NCBI GenBank assembly: GCA_013044425.1
Contig: JABEUK010000016.1
Location: 1-16,083 of the forward strand
Length of the DNA: 16,083 nucleotides
Origin: Thermoplasmata archaeon
GTDB lineage: Archaea; Thermoplasmatota; Thermoplasmata; Lutacidiplasmatales; UBA184
Direction: 5' to 3'
Shown here: positions 1-6,469 of the stretch, piece by piece
Position numbering within the stretch: position 1 is the stretch's first letter
How the letters are laid out: each line of letters starts with the position of its first letter
Translations under genes and position numbers: made by a program
Notes under the pieces: model-generated
Database searches by the model: none
Seen by the model: the letters and a program-made list of their open reading frames with translations, nothing else
What the model was told of the DNA's origin: nothing

Positions 1-29
1 GGGAAGACGCCCGGGGGACCGTGGGTCGG

Positions 30-36
30 TATATAA
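30..36 (+). promoter_or_regulatory. TATA box candidate upstream of the sdh operon
   Basis: The bases read TATATAA in an otherwise GC-rich stretch, which is a good match to an archaeal TATA box. A start site about 25 bases downstream, near position 60, would give the sdh transcript a leader of about 120 nt. The core is nearly symmetric, so it could equally serve a leftward gene lying outside the window. This is motif recognition only; no transcript data are available here. Confidence 0.4.
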
Positions 37-140
37 CCGCTCGCGAAGGAATTACGCTCCCACCACCGACGGAAGTGCAGGTGCCTCCCGGCCGCTCGCG
101 CGCGGCGTTTTCCGGACCGGGCGCGCATCGGAGAGTGGGA

Positions 141-149
141 AACATTAAT
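141..149 (+). promoter_or_regulatory. Second TATA-like element close to sdhA
   Basis: AACATTAAT is the only AT-rich run near the sdhA start. Its centre lies about 35 bases before the ATG, so transcription from it would give a nearly leaderless mRNA with a leader of roughly 10 nt. The bases just upstream (GGGA) could act as part of a BRE. It is an alternative to, or works alongside, the TATATAA at 30-36. No Shine-Dalgarno sequence is obvious before the sdhA ATG, which fits short-leader initiation. Confidence 0.35.
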
Positions 150-180
150 CCCCGGGACGGCTCGGGGGCACCGAAGCATC

Positions 181-1854
181 ATGCGACATCACGAGGTGCT
201 CGTAGTCGGGGCCGGCCTCGCCGGCCAGCGCGCAGCGCTCGCCGCCGTCGAGGCTCGGCGCGACGTCGCCATCATCTCCAAGCTGCACCCGCTACGATCC
301 CATTCCGGCGCGGCGCAAGGCGGGATCAACGCGGCCGTAGGAAAGGAAGATTCGATCGACACCCACATCTACGACACGGTGAAGGGCTCGGACTATCTCG
401 GCGATCAAGACGCGATCGAGTTCTTCTGCCGCGAGGCCGGCCCGACCGTCGTCGAGATGGAGCATTACGGCACGATCTTCAGCCGGGCCGAGGACGGTTC
501 GCTCGCTCGACGGCCGTTCGGCGGTCAGGGATTTCCCCGAACGATCTATGCGGCCGATCGAACCGGGCTCGCGCTGCTGCAGGCGCTGTGGGAACGCCTC
601 GGCACGGAGCGCTTCACGCTCTACCAAGAATGGGATCTTACGCAGATCGTCGTCCGTGAGGGGCGGGTCCAGGGAGTCGTCGCATTCGATCGGCGCACCG
701 GGCAGTTCGAGGGTATCGCCGCGAAGAGCGTGGTCATTGCGACGGGGCCGGCCGGCCGGATCTACGGGCGGACCACGAACGCTCACACGTGCACCGGGGA
801 CGGGATCGCGGCGGCGTACGATGCCGGAGCGTTGATCAAGGACCTGGAGTTCGTCCAGTTTCATCCGACCGCTCTCCTCGAGTCGGGGATCCTCATCACG
901 GAAGGCGCTCGAGGGGAGGGCGGGATTCTGAAGAACGCCCTCGGGGAGCGGTTCATGGGGAAGTATGCCCCCCACGTCCTCGACCTCGCCTCTCGGGACG
1001 TGGTCTCACGGGCGATCGTGACCGAGGTGCGCGAAGGGCGAGGGTTCCCCGGGGATTTCGTCCACCTCGAGCTGATGCACCTCGGGAAGGAACGCATCGA
1101 GACCCGCCTCCAGGAGATCTGCGACTTCTGCCGCAACTTCGCGGGTGTCGATCCGGTGGTGAACCCGATCCCCATCTTCCCGGCCCAGCACTACATGATG
1201 GGTGGAGTGGGAACGAACATCCGTGGGGAGACGAACATCGCGGGGCTCTACGCCGCGGGCGAGGCGGCCTGTGTATCGATCCACGGAGCCAACCGGCTCG
1301 GAGGCAATTCCCTGCTCGAGACGCTCGTCTTCGGCAAGCAAGCCGGACTCGCGGCCGCGACGTACGCTGCGAGCGCGAGCGCACCGCAGCTCAACGACTC
1401 GGACGTCGCCGACGCCGAAGCACCCGTCCGGCGGATGATGTCCCGCACTGATGGAGAGGATCCCCAGGCCATCCGGACGGCGATGCAACGGACCATGGAC
1501 CAGTATGTCGGGATCTATCGGACCGAATCGGACCTCCTCGAGGGACTTCGGCAGATCCGCGCCATCCAAAAGCGATTCGAGCAGGTACGAGTCGTCGACC
1601 GCTCGAACGTGTACAACCTCAACCTCACCGATGCGCTGGAAACGGGTCACATGCTCGAATTGGCGGAGGTGATCGTCGTCGGAGCGTTCGCCCGGACCGA
1701 GAGCCGGGGAGCGCACTCCCGAGTCGACTATCCCTCGCGGGACGATGCCCACTGGATGCGGCACACGCTGGCGCGAAAGACCCCCGACGGGCCCAACCTG
1801 ACCTATGCGCCCGTGGGGTATACCCGGTGGGAACCGAAGGAGCGGGTGTACTGA
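181..1854 (+). CDS. sdhA: Succinate dehydrogenase/fumarate reductase flavoprotein subunit (SdhA)
   Basis: This is the 557-residue FAD subunit that interconverts succinate and fumarate in a type E succinate:quinone reductase or a fumarate reductase. The N-terminus carries the dinucleotide-binding motif VVGAGLAG (residues 8-15). His41 in [10 protein letters not shown] matches the histidine that binds FAD covalently in this family. Active-site segments follow: FVQFHPTAL (His228), EGARGEGG (Arg244, the expected proton-transfer arginine), QHYMMGG (His337) and [10 protein letters not shown] (Arg372). Its length is close to archaeal SdhA and the catalytic set looks complete. The ATG at 181 sits just before the family's conserved first beta strand, so the start is well placed. 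The stop codon TGA overlaps the sdhB ATG by one base. Direction of reaction (oxidation or reduction) cannot be told from sequence. Confidence 0.96.
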   Translation: MRHHEVLVVGAGLAGQRAALAAVEARRDVAIISKLHPLRSHSGAAQGGINAAVGKEDSIDTHIYDTVKGSDYLGDQDAIEFFCREAGPTVVEMEHYGTIFSRAEDGSLARRPFGGQGFPRTIYAADRTGLALLQALWERLGTERFTLYQEWDLTQIVVREGRVQGVVAFDRRTGQFEGIAAKSVVIATGPAGRIYGRTTNAHTCTGDGIAAAYDAGALIKDLEFVQFHPTALLESGILITEGARGEGGILKNALGERFMGKYAPHVLDLASRDVVSRAIVTEVREGRGFPGDFVHLELMHLGKERIETRLQEICDFCRNFAGVDPVVNPIPIFPAQHYMMGGVGTNIRGETNIAGLYAAGEAACVSIHGANRLGGNSLLETLVFGKQAGLAAATYAASASAPQLNDSDVADAEAPVRRMMSRTDGEDPQAIRTAMQRTMDQYVGIYRTESDLLEGLRQIRAIQKRFEQVRVVDRSNVYNLNLTDALETGHMLELAEVIVVGAFARTESRGAHSRVDYPSRDDAHWMRHTLARKTPDGPNLTYAPVGYTRWEPKERVY

Positions 1855-2828
1855 TGCCGGAGAAGCTGGTCACCGCCCACGTCGACGTTTTCCGGCACGA
1901 TCCCGCTGGGGGAGGCGCGCCGCGGTACCAACGCTTCACGCTCGAGCTGCCCCCGCACACCCCGGTGCTGACCGCGCTGTTGCGGATCCGGGCCGAACAG
2001 GACCCGAGCCTGACCCTCCGATACTCCTGCCGAAGCGCGATCTGCGGCTCGTGTGCGATGCAGATCAACTCGAAGAGCCGGCTCGCATGTCAGACCCCGA
2101 TCGGCCCCGAGATCGCCGAGCACGGTCGTATCGTGATCGAGCCGATGCGCAACCAGGCCGGCGTCCGCGATCTCGTCGTCGACCAAACGCCCTTCTGGGA
2201 GGCCTACGATCGGATGCGGCCCCACCTCATCACGGACCCGCTGCGCCCGATGCCCGAAGGGAGGGAGACGTCCATGACCCCGGCGCAGGTCGAGCAGTTC
2301 CGAGAGACCCCACGGTGCATTTCGTGCGCCGCCTGCTATTCCGCCTGCCCCGCGGTCGAGGCCGATGCGGCCTTCCCCGGACCCATGGCGCTCGCCAAGC
2401 TGTACCGCTTCGTCGTCGATCCCCGGGACCAGGCCCGGCAGGACCGCCTCTTGCGGATCCAGACCGAGGGCCTGTGGCTCTGCCTGCGCTGCCACCTCTG
2501 CACCGAGGCCTGCCCCAAGGACGTCCGTCCCTCCGAGCGTATCCGGGACCTGAAGGAGATGGCGATCGCTGCCCAGGGAGGTACCGAGCGAGGCTCGCGA
2601 CATGCGATCGGATTCAAGCAGAACATCCGAGAACGCGGCCAGCTCAACGAGATGAAACTCGTCCTCCAGACCGACGGGATCCTGGGATCGATCGGACAGG
2701 CCGGCCAGGGGTTCAAGATCTGGCGGAAGAAGCCGGAGATCTCGAAGCGACCGCGTCGTATCGAAGGGATCGAGGAGGTCGAGGAGATCTACAAAGAGCT
2801 CGATCCGAAGCCCAAGGGGGACCGATGA
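1854..2828 (+). CDS. sdhB: Succinate dehydrogenase/fumarate reductase iron-sulfur subunit (SdhB), non-classical
   Basis: This 324-residue subunit passes electrons from SdhA to SdhE. A plant-type [2Fe-2S] domain has Cys59, Cys64, Cys67 and Cys79. The C-terminal half has CISCAACYSACP (Cys155, 158, 161, 165), a [4Fe-4S] site, and CLRCHLCTEACP (Cys210, 213, 216, 220). In classical SdhB the third site has only three Cys and holds [3Fe-4S]; the extra Cys213 predicts a second [4Fe-4S], as in type E enzymes. About 100 residues follow the last cluster, ending in a charged Lys/Glu-rich tail. The ATG at 1854 shares a base with the sdhA stop and has GGAG at 1839-1842. A GTG at 1827 would add nine residues inside sdhA and is less likely. 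Confidence 0.95.
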   Translation: MPEKLVTAHVDVFRHDPAGGGAPRYQRFTLELPPHTPVLTALLRIRAEQDPSLTLRYSCRSAICGSCAMQINSKSRLACQTPIGPEIAEHGRIVIEPMRNQAGVRDLVVDQTPFWEAYDRMRPHLITDPLRPMPEGRETSMTPAQVEQFRETPRCISCAACYSACPAVEADAAFPGPMALAKLYRFVVDPRDQARQDRLLRIQTEGLWLCLRCHLCTEACPKDVRPSERIRDLKEMAIAAQGGTERGSRHAIGFKQNIRERGQLNEMKLVLQTDGILGSIGQAGQGFKIWRKKPEISKRPRRIEGIEEVEEIYKELDPKPKGDR

Positions 2829-3703
2829 AGATCGCGTACTATCCCGGCTGCGTCGCCCAGGAGTCCGGCCGCGAGCTCGACATGGCCACCCGATGGGTGT
2901 GCCGGGAGCTCGGCATCGAACTGGTCGAATTCCCGACGTTCTCCTGCTGCGGTTCCGGCTTCGTCGACGAGGCGAACCAGATCCTCAACGTGGCGCTCAA
3001 CGCCCGCAACCTCGCCATCGCCGAACGGGCGGGGCTCGACCTGCTCACGATCTGCTCGACCTGCCAGGGGATGCTCACCCTCGCCAACGTCAAGATGACC
3101 GAGCCGGCGATGCGAGCCCGAATCGATCCCGTTCTCGCGAAGCTCCAGATCGCCTACGGAGGGAAGGTCCGGGTCAAGCATCTGCTCGAGGTCCTGGTGA
3201 ACGACATCGGTATCGAGGCGATCCGGGCGAAGGTCCGTCGCCCCCTCGCCGGCATGAACGTCGGCGCGTTCTACGGCTGCCATTTGCTGCGGCCCACCTT
3301 GGAGCTCGGATCGGAGAGCGCGGAGGAGCCCCACTCCTTCGAGGAGTTGCTGACCGCGATCGGCGCGACCCCCGTCATGTACCGCGGTCGGGTGATGTGC
3401 TGTGGATTCCCGATACTGTTCGTCAAGCCTGAGACCGCGAACCGGATCTCGGGACGCCAGATCGCCGACGCGCGCGACCACGGGGCCCACGCCATGGCGA
3501 CGCCCTGTCCGCTGTGCCACATCTCGCTCGATTCTTTCCAGAACAAAGCATCGGCCGCCGTGGGCCAGAAGCTGAACATGCCGGTCTTCCATCTCCCTCA
3601 GCTCGTGGGGCTCGCACTGGGAGCGTCACCGGAGGAGCTCGGTCTTCCGCGTCACCTCGTACCGGTCGAACCGGCTCTGGCCCGTATCGGGACAACCCCG
3701 TAA
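2825..3703 (+). CDS. sdhE: HdrB-like CCG-domain subunit of type E succinate dehydrogenase (SdhE/SdhC-like)
   Basis: The 292-residue protein has two cysteine-rich CCG domains as in heterodisulfide reductase subunit B. The first has Cys9, the Cys41-Cys42-Gly pair and CSTC (Cys77, Cys80); the second has Cys152, Cys192-Cys193-Gly and CPLC (Cys228, Cys231). Complete CCG domains in HdrB hold non-cubane [4Fe-4S] clusters. In type E reductases this subunit replaces the haem-binding membrane anchor and hands electrons to or from the quinone or a thiol. I see no transmembrane segment. The ATG at 2825 overlaps the sdhB TGA (ATGA) and is preceded by AAGGGGG at 2814-2820, so it is translationally coupled. 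The symbol follows type E nomenclature and is not the bacterial flavinylation factor of the same name. Confidence 0.9.
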   Translation: MKIAYYPGCVAQESGRELDMATRWVCRELGIELVEFPTFSCCGSGFVDEANQILNVALNARNLAIAERAGLDLLTICSTCQGMLTLANVKMTEPAMRARIDPVLAKLQIAYGGKVRVKHLLEVLVNDIGIEAIRAKVRRPLAGMNVGAFYGCHLLRPTLELGSESAEEPHSFEELLTAIGATPVMYRGRVMCCGFPILFVKPETANRISGRQIADARDHGAHAMATPCPLCHISLDSFQNKASAAVGQKLNMPVFHLPQLVGLALGASPEELGLPRHLVPVEPALARIGTTP

Positions 3704-3722
3704 CCGTCGCGCCGACCGCCCT

Positions 3723-3977
3723 CTAGGGGCCCCCGTCCTTAGTGGCCCCCTCCGACGCGGGCTCGCGGACGACCGCGAGGTGGAGTCGATCGCACATCGA
3801 GCGGAAGTACTGCGGTCCCTGCCGGCCGTACTCCGTCCGGAGATAGTCCGGGAGGGCCGATTCGGGCATCTGGGGATCGATTGCCGGTGTGAACATGCAC
3901 GGAAAGACGACGAAGCGCCGGCCCTCGATATCGATCCGGTCGCTCTCGGCGGCTCCACAGAACGGGCAGGTCAGCAC
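3723..3977 (-). CDS. Small cysteine-containing hypothetical protein
   Basis: An 84-residue protein of unknown function. It opens with CPFCG (Cys4, Cys7), followed by a short stretch that reads like a beta hairpin (RIDIEGRRFVVFPC, Cys27) and a Pro-rich middle; Cys62 is the only other cysteine. This resembles the start of a zinc ribbon, but a second CxxC pair is missing, so metal binding is uncertain. The tail is polar. The start is a GTG at 3977; the minus strand has GCTAAGG around 3999-4005, about 25 bases upstream, that could be a TATA element for a leaderless mRNA. The gene ends 19 bases past the sdhE stop in convergent orientation, with no clear terminator between them. Coding character is supported mainly by the CPFCG opening and the lack of any competing gene. 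Confidence 0.55.
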   Translation of the reverse strand: MLTCPFCGAAESDRIDIEGRRFVVFPCMFTPAIDPQMPESALPDYLRTEYGRQGPQYFRSMCDRLHLAVVREPASEGATKDGGP

Positions 3978-4044
3978 GCGATGGGCACCCCCCGCTCCCC
4001 CTTAGCGTTCGTCGCGCTGCCGGGTCCGTCTGGGGCGGGCCCGT

Positions 4045-4281
4045 ATGTACCCCAAAGTCGGGTACAGCCACTACTTCATGGCCGCATCCGGAGCGCCCGA
4101 GCCTCGACAGGAGGTGCGCCCCGACGTCGCGCTCGGATCGCCGATCCCGGAAGTTTCGGTCGTGGTCGGCGCCGTCCAACGGGGGTGGTTCGTGCATGCG
4201 GCCGTCGAGTCGGTGCTCGCGCGGACCCTACCCCGCGATCAGTTCGAGATCCTCGCGAACTACCCTCCCCAAGGTTCGTGA
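4045..4281 (+). pseudogene. Truncated family 2 glycosyltransferase N-terminus
   Basis: The 78-codon frame contains PEVSVVVGAVQRGWF, then AVESVLARTLPRDQFEIL. This matches the first beta strand, first helix and second strand of a GT-A family 2 glycosyltransferase, which typically reads VSVVV-x-YNR ... AVESVL-x-QT-x-P ... FEIL. The frame stops at once after this, at TGA 4279-4281, so the DxD motif and the rest of the nucleotide-sugar domain are missing. I see no continuation in another frame before the guaA stop at 4324. An in-frame ATG at 4078 is an alternative start. The most likely reading is a remnant left by deletion; a short functional protein is possible but unlikely. The region 3978-4323 holds nothing else I can recognise. 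Confidence 0.5.
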
Positions 4282-4323
4282 TCGGAGCTCAAGACGACGC
4301 TGCGCGGGCCCTGAGGGAGTTCG

Positions 4324-5271
4324 TCACTCCCACTCGATCGTCGCGGGGGGCTTGTCGGTAACGTCGTAGAGCACGCGCACGATCTCTCCAGAGAGCTCGC
4401 GCGTGATCCGTTCGGCGATCGTCTTCAGAACGCTGGGAGGAGGGGTCGCCGCGGTCGCGGTCATCGCGTCGCTCGACTCGACGATCCGCACGCTGACGGC
4501 CTCCCCGTGGACCCGGTTGTCCCCCATCACGCCGACCGTGCGCGTCGGAAGCAGGACCGCGAAGTACTGCCAGGGGCGCGGCATCGTCCCCGCCCGGAAG
4601 GCGCGTTCGACCTCTTCCTCGACGATGCGATTCGCGACGCGAGCGCGCTGCACCCGTTCGGGCGTCACGAGACCGTTGACCCGCACGGCGAGTCCCGGGC
4701 CGGGGAACGGCTGGCGATCCGGCTCGGCGATCCCGAGGGCCCGGGCGAGCGCGCGGATCTCGTCCTTGTACAGATCCCGCAAGGGCTCGACCAGTCGGAG
4801 CCGGCTGTCCGGGGGAACGCCGCCGACGTTGTGGTGCGTCTTGATGGTGTCCCGAAGCGAACCGCCGCTCTCGATCCAATCCGGTGCGATGGTCCCCTGG
4901 ACCAGTCGGTCGGTGCCGAACCGATCGGCCTCGATCTCGAACAGCCGGATGAACGTCGCGCCGATCCGACGTCGCTTCTCCTCCGGGTCGACGATGCCGT
5001 CCAGTGCCTCGAAGAAACGGGCCGCGGCATCCAGGACCTCGTAGCGCAATCCGTTCGCCTCGAAGAGCGCGCGGACTCGCGCTACCTCGCCCTCCCGCAG
5101 GAGACCCGTGTCGACGAAGATCGCCCGCGCCCGATCACCCACCGCGCGTTGGGTGAGGATGGCCGCGGCGGTGCTGTCGATGCCCCCGGACGCCGCGACG
5201 AGGGCGCGACCGGGGATTTCCGAGCGCAGCCGCGGGAGCGCGTCCTCGATGAATCGCGCGGGGTCGGTCAC
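4324..5271 (-). CDS. guaA: GMP synthase, ATP-pyrophosphatase subunit (GuaA-B)
   Basis: This 315-residue protein activates XMP with ATP for amination to GMP, the last step of guanine nucleotide synthesis. The PP-loop SGGIDS lies at residues 28-33, followed by the dimerisation domain and the characteristic C-terminus ending IEWE. Other recognisable family segments are KTHHNVGG, the PFPGPGLAVR stretch and the C-terminal VTDKPPATIEW. It lacks the class I glutamine amidotransferase domain, as is normal in archaea where that subunit is a separate gene (not in this window). The GTG at 5271 overlaps the purE stop codon (GTGA) and sits directly before the natural N-terminus, so it is preferred over the longer in-frame start at 5310, which would lie inside purE and add 13 residues. 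Coupling to purE fits a purine operon. Confidence 0.93.
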   Translation of the reverse strand: MTDPARFIEDALPRLRSEIPGRALVAASGGIDSTAAAILTQRAVGDRARAIFVDTGLLREGEVARVRALFEANGLRYEVLDAAARFFEALDGIVDPEEKRRRIGATFIRLFEIEADRFGTDRLVQGTIAPDWIESGGSLRDTIKTHHNVGGVPPDSRLRLVEPLRDLYKDEIRALARALGIAEPDRQPFPGPGLAVRVNGLVTPERVQRARVANRIVEEEVERAFRAGTMPRPWQYFAVLLPTRTVGVMGDNRVHGEAVSVRIVESSDAMTATAATPPPSVLKTIAERITRELSGEIVRVLYDVTDKPPATIEWE

Positions 5272-5729
5272 GCCCGGTCTCCCGGGAGCGCCGCGGGCTC
5301 TTCTCGCCATTTCGCCCGGTACTTCTGGAGCTTCTCCTCGAGCGCCGGATACTTCAGGGCCAAGATCTCGGTGGCGAGGAGGGCGGCGTTCTCGGTAGCA
5401 TCTAGCCCGACCGCGGCAACGGGCACCCCCGGAGGCATCTGGACCACCGAGAGCAGGCTGTCGAGGCCGAGCCCTCGATGCAGGGGCACGCCGATGACCG
5501 GCTTGAGCGTGCGTGCGGCCACCGCTCCCGGCAGCGCGGCCGAGAGTCCCGCCATCGCGATGAACACATCCGTACGGGGGTCGGCGGTCAAGCGATCGAC
5601 CTTGTCCGGGTTGCGGTGGGCCGACGCCACGTGGACGTCGCAGGCGATGCCGAACTCGATCAGGCGCGTGCGGACCTTCTCCGCGAGCTCGAGATCGGAC
5701 GCGCTCCCCACGAGCACTACGACCTTCAC
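5268..5729 (-). CDS. purE: PurE: phosphoribosylaminoimidazole carboxylase/N5-CAIR mutase family protein
   Basis: A 153-residue PurE-family protein acting in the carboxylation step of purine synthesis (AIR or N5-CAIR to CAIR). The phosphate-binding GSASDLELAEK follows the first strand and the active-site histidine is in ASAHRNP. The segments VIGVPL, LDSLLSVVQMPPGVPVA and NAALLA are class I PurE in type. Two departures: the usual GGAAHLPG is AGLSAALPG, so the second conserved His is Ala, and the glycine-rich stretch before NAALLA is shortened to GLDATE. The start is uncertain. The GTG at 5729 puts the family's first strand at residue 2 and has CTTTTCTT about 28 bases upstream as a possible TATA element. 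An in-frame ATG at 5780 would add 17 residues of no family character and leave only 32 bases to the divergent gene. Confidence 0.88.
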   Translation of the reverse strand: MKVVVLVGSASDLELAEKVRTRLIEFGIACDVHVASAHRNPDKVDRLTADPRTDVFIAMAGLSAALPGAVAARTLKPVIGVPLHRGLGLDSLLSVVQMPPGVPVAAVGLDATENAALLATEILALKYPALEEKLQKYRAKWREEPAALPGDRA

Positions 5730-5812
5730 GATTCCACGGAGAGGTTGCGGAAGAAAAGGCTTCGGGAGGTCCCTCACCATACTCTCATAGCACGGATGCC
5801 CTCCGCTCCCCG

Positions 5813-6469
5813 ATGACCCCCCACCGGCTCCATGGAGGCGGCCGATTCCGGACCTGGCTTGGGACCCGGCTCGGAGGCGATGAGGTGACGGGCGACCGTG
5901 CCCTCCGCCGGATCCTACACGCTGCCGGCGCGGTGGTCCTGATCTACTACCTCTTTCCCCCGAACCTCCTCGTCGTCATCCCGAATTTCGTCCTCCCCCT
6001 CCTCACCGTTTCGGCGCTCCTCGTTCTGGAGGCGCTGCGTCTCCGGGGGACGATCGAGATCCCGACGATCCGACCGTACGAGCAGCACCGCCTCGCGAGC
6101 TACGCCTACTTCGCGGTCGCGCTCGTACTGGCGGTCCTCCTGTTCCCGCCGCCGATCGCCGCGGCCGTCGTGCTCGGAACGTCCCTGATCGACCCCCTGA
6201 TCGGCGAGCTTCGCCGACCGAATCCGTACCGGGCCGCCTACCCGTGGGTCCCCTTCGCGCTGTACGCGGGGCTCGCGTACGTCGCGTTCATCGGGTTCGG
6301 ATCGTGGGCCCCCGTGCCGGCACTCGCCCTCGCCGTGGTCGCGGCCGCGCTCGCGCTCCTGGTGGAGCGGCCGAAGTGGACCCTGGTCGACGACGACCTG
6401 GCCATGACCCTGATACCGGCGGTCGCGGTGTACGCGATCGTGTGGCTCTCGCCAGGGTTCGTTCACTGA
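5813..6469 (+). CDS. Dolichol kinase/phosphatidate cytidylyltransferase-like membrane protein
   Basis: A 218-residue integral membrane protein with about seven hydrophobic segments (roughly residues 36-50, 52-73, 97-113, 114-128, 145-162, 166-184 and 198-213). It has the general plan of the CTP-dependent polyprenol/dolichol kinase family (Sec59/Dgk1/VTE5): an N-terminal Arg-x2-His before the first helix (RILH, His36), an acidic residue after the next helix pair (EALRLRG), a DPLIGE motif in the middle, and a C-terminal VERPKW-x3-DDD before the last helix. The usual Gly-Lys-rich KSxEG loop is not visible, so catalysis is not assured. It would act on a polyprenol or archaeal lipid precursor in the cytoplasmic membrane. 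It is divergent from purE with AT-rich ATACTCTCATAG (5779-5790) about 28 bases before the ATG, and its stop overlaps alaS by 7 bases in convergent orientation. Confidence 0.6.
   Translation: MTPHRLHGGGRFRTWLGTRLGGDEVTGDRALRRILHAAGAVVLIYYLFPPNLLVVIPNFVLPLLTVSALLVLEALRLRGTIEIPTIRPYEQHRLASYAYFAVALVLAVLLFPPPIAAAVVLGTSLIDPLIGELRRPNPYRAAYPWVPFALYAGLAYVAFIGFGSWAPVPALALAVVAAALALLVERPKWTLVDDDLAMTLIPAVAVYAIVWLSPGFVH

Noticed and set aside
21..659. Plus-strand frame overlapping the sdhA start
   Set aside because: It runs out of frame through sdhA and its product is low-complexity Arg-rich sequence.
1803..2603. Open frame of 266 codons on the minus strand across sdhA/sdhB
   Set aside because: It is antisense to the clear SdhB cluster motifs and has no domain of its own.
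1805..2824. Upstream extension of the sdhE frame through sdhB
   Set aside because: The frame stays open for 340 codons, but the extra sequence is the out-of-frame shadow of SdhB; the HdrB fold begins at ATG 2825, coupled to the sdhB stop. It is not a TfrB-type SdhB-HdrB fusion.
3739..4197. 152-codon minus-strand frame overlapping the small Cys gene and the glycosyltransferase stub
   Set aside because: The product is Arg/Pro-rich without a motif, whereas the alternative frames carry CPFCG and GT2-like sequence.
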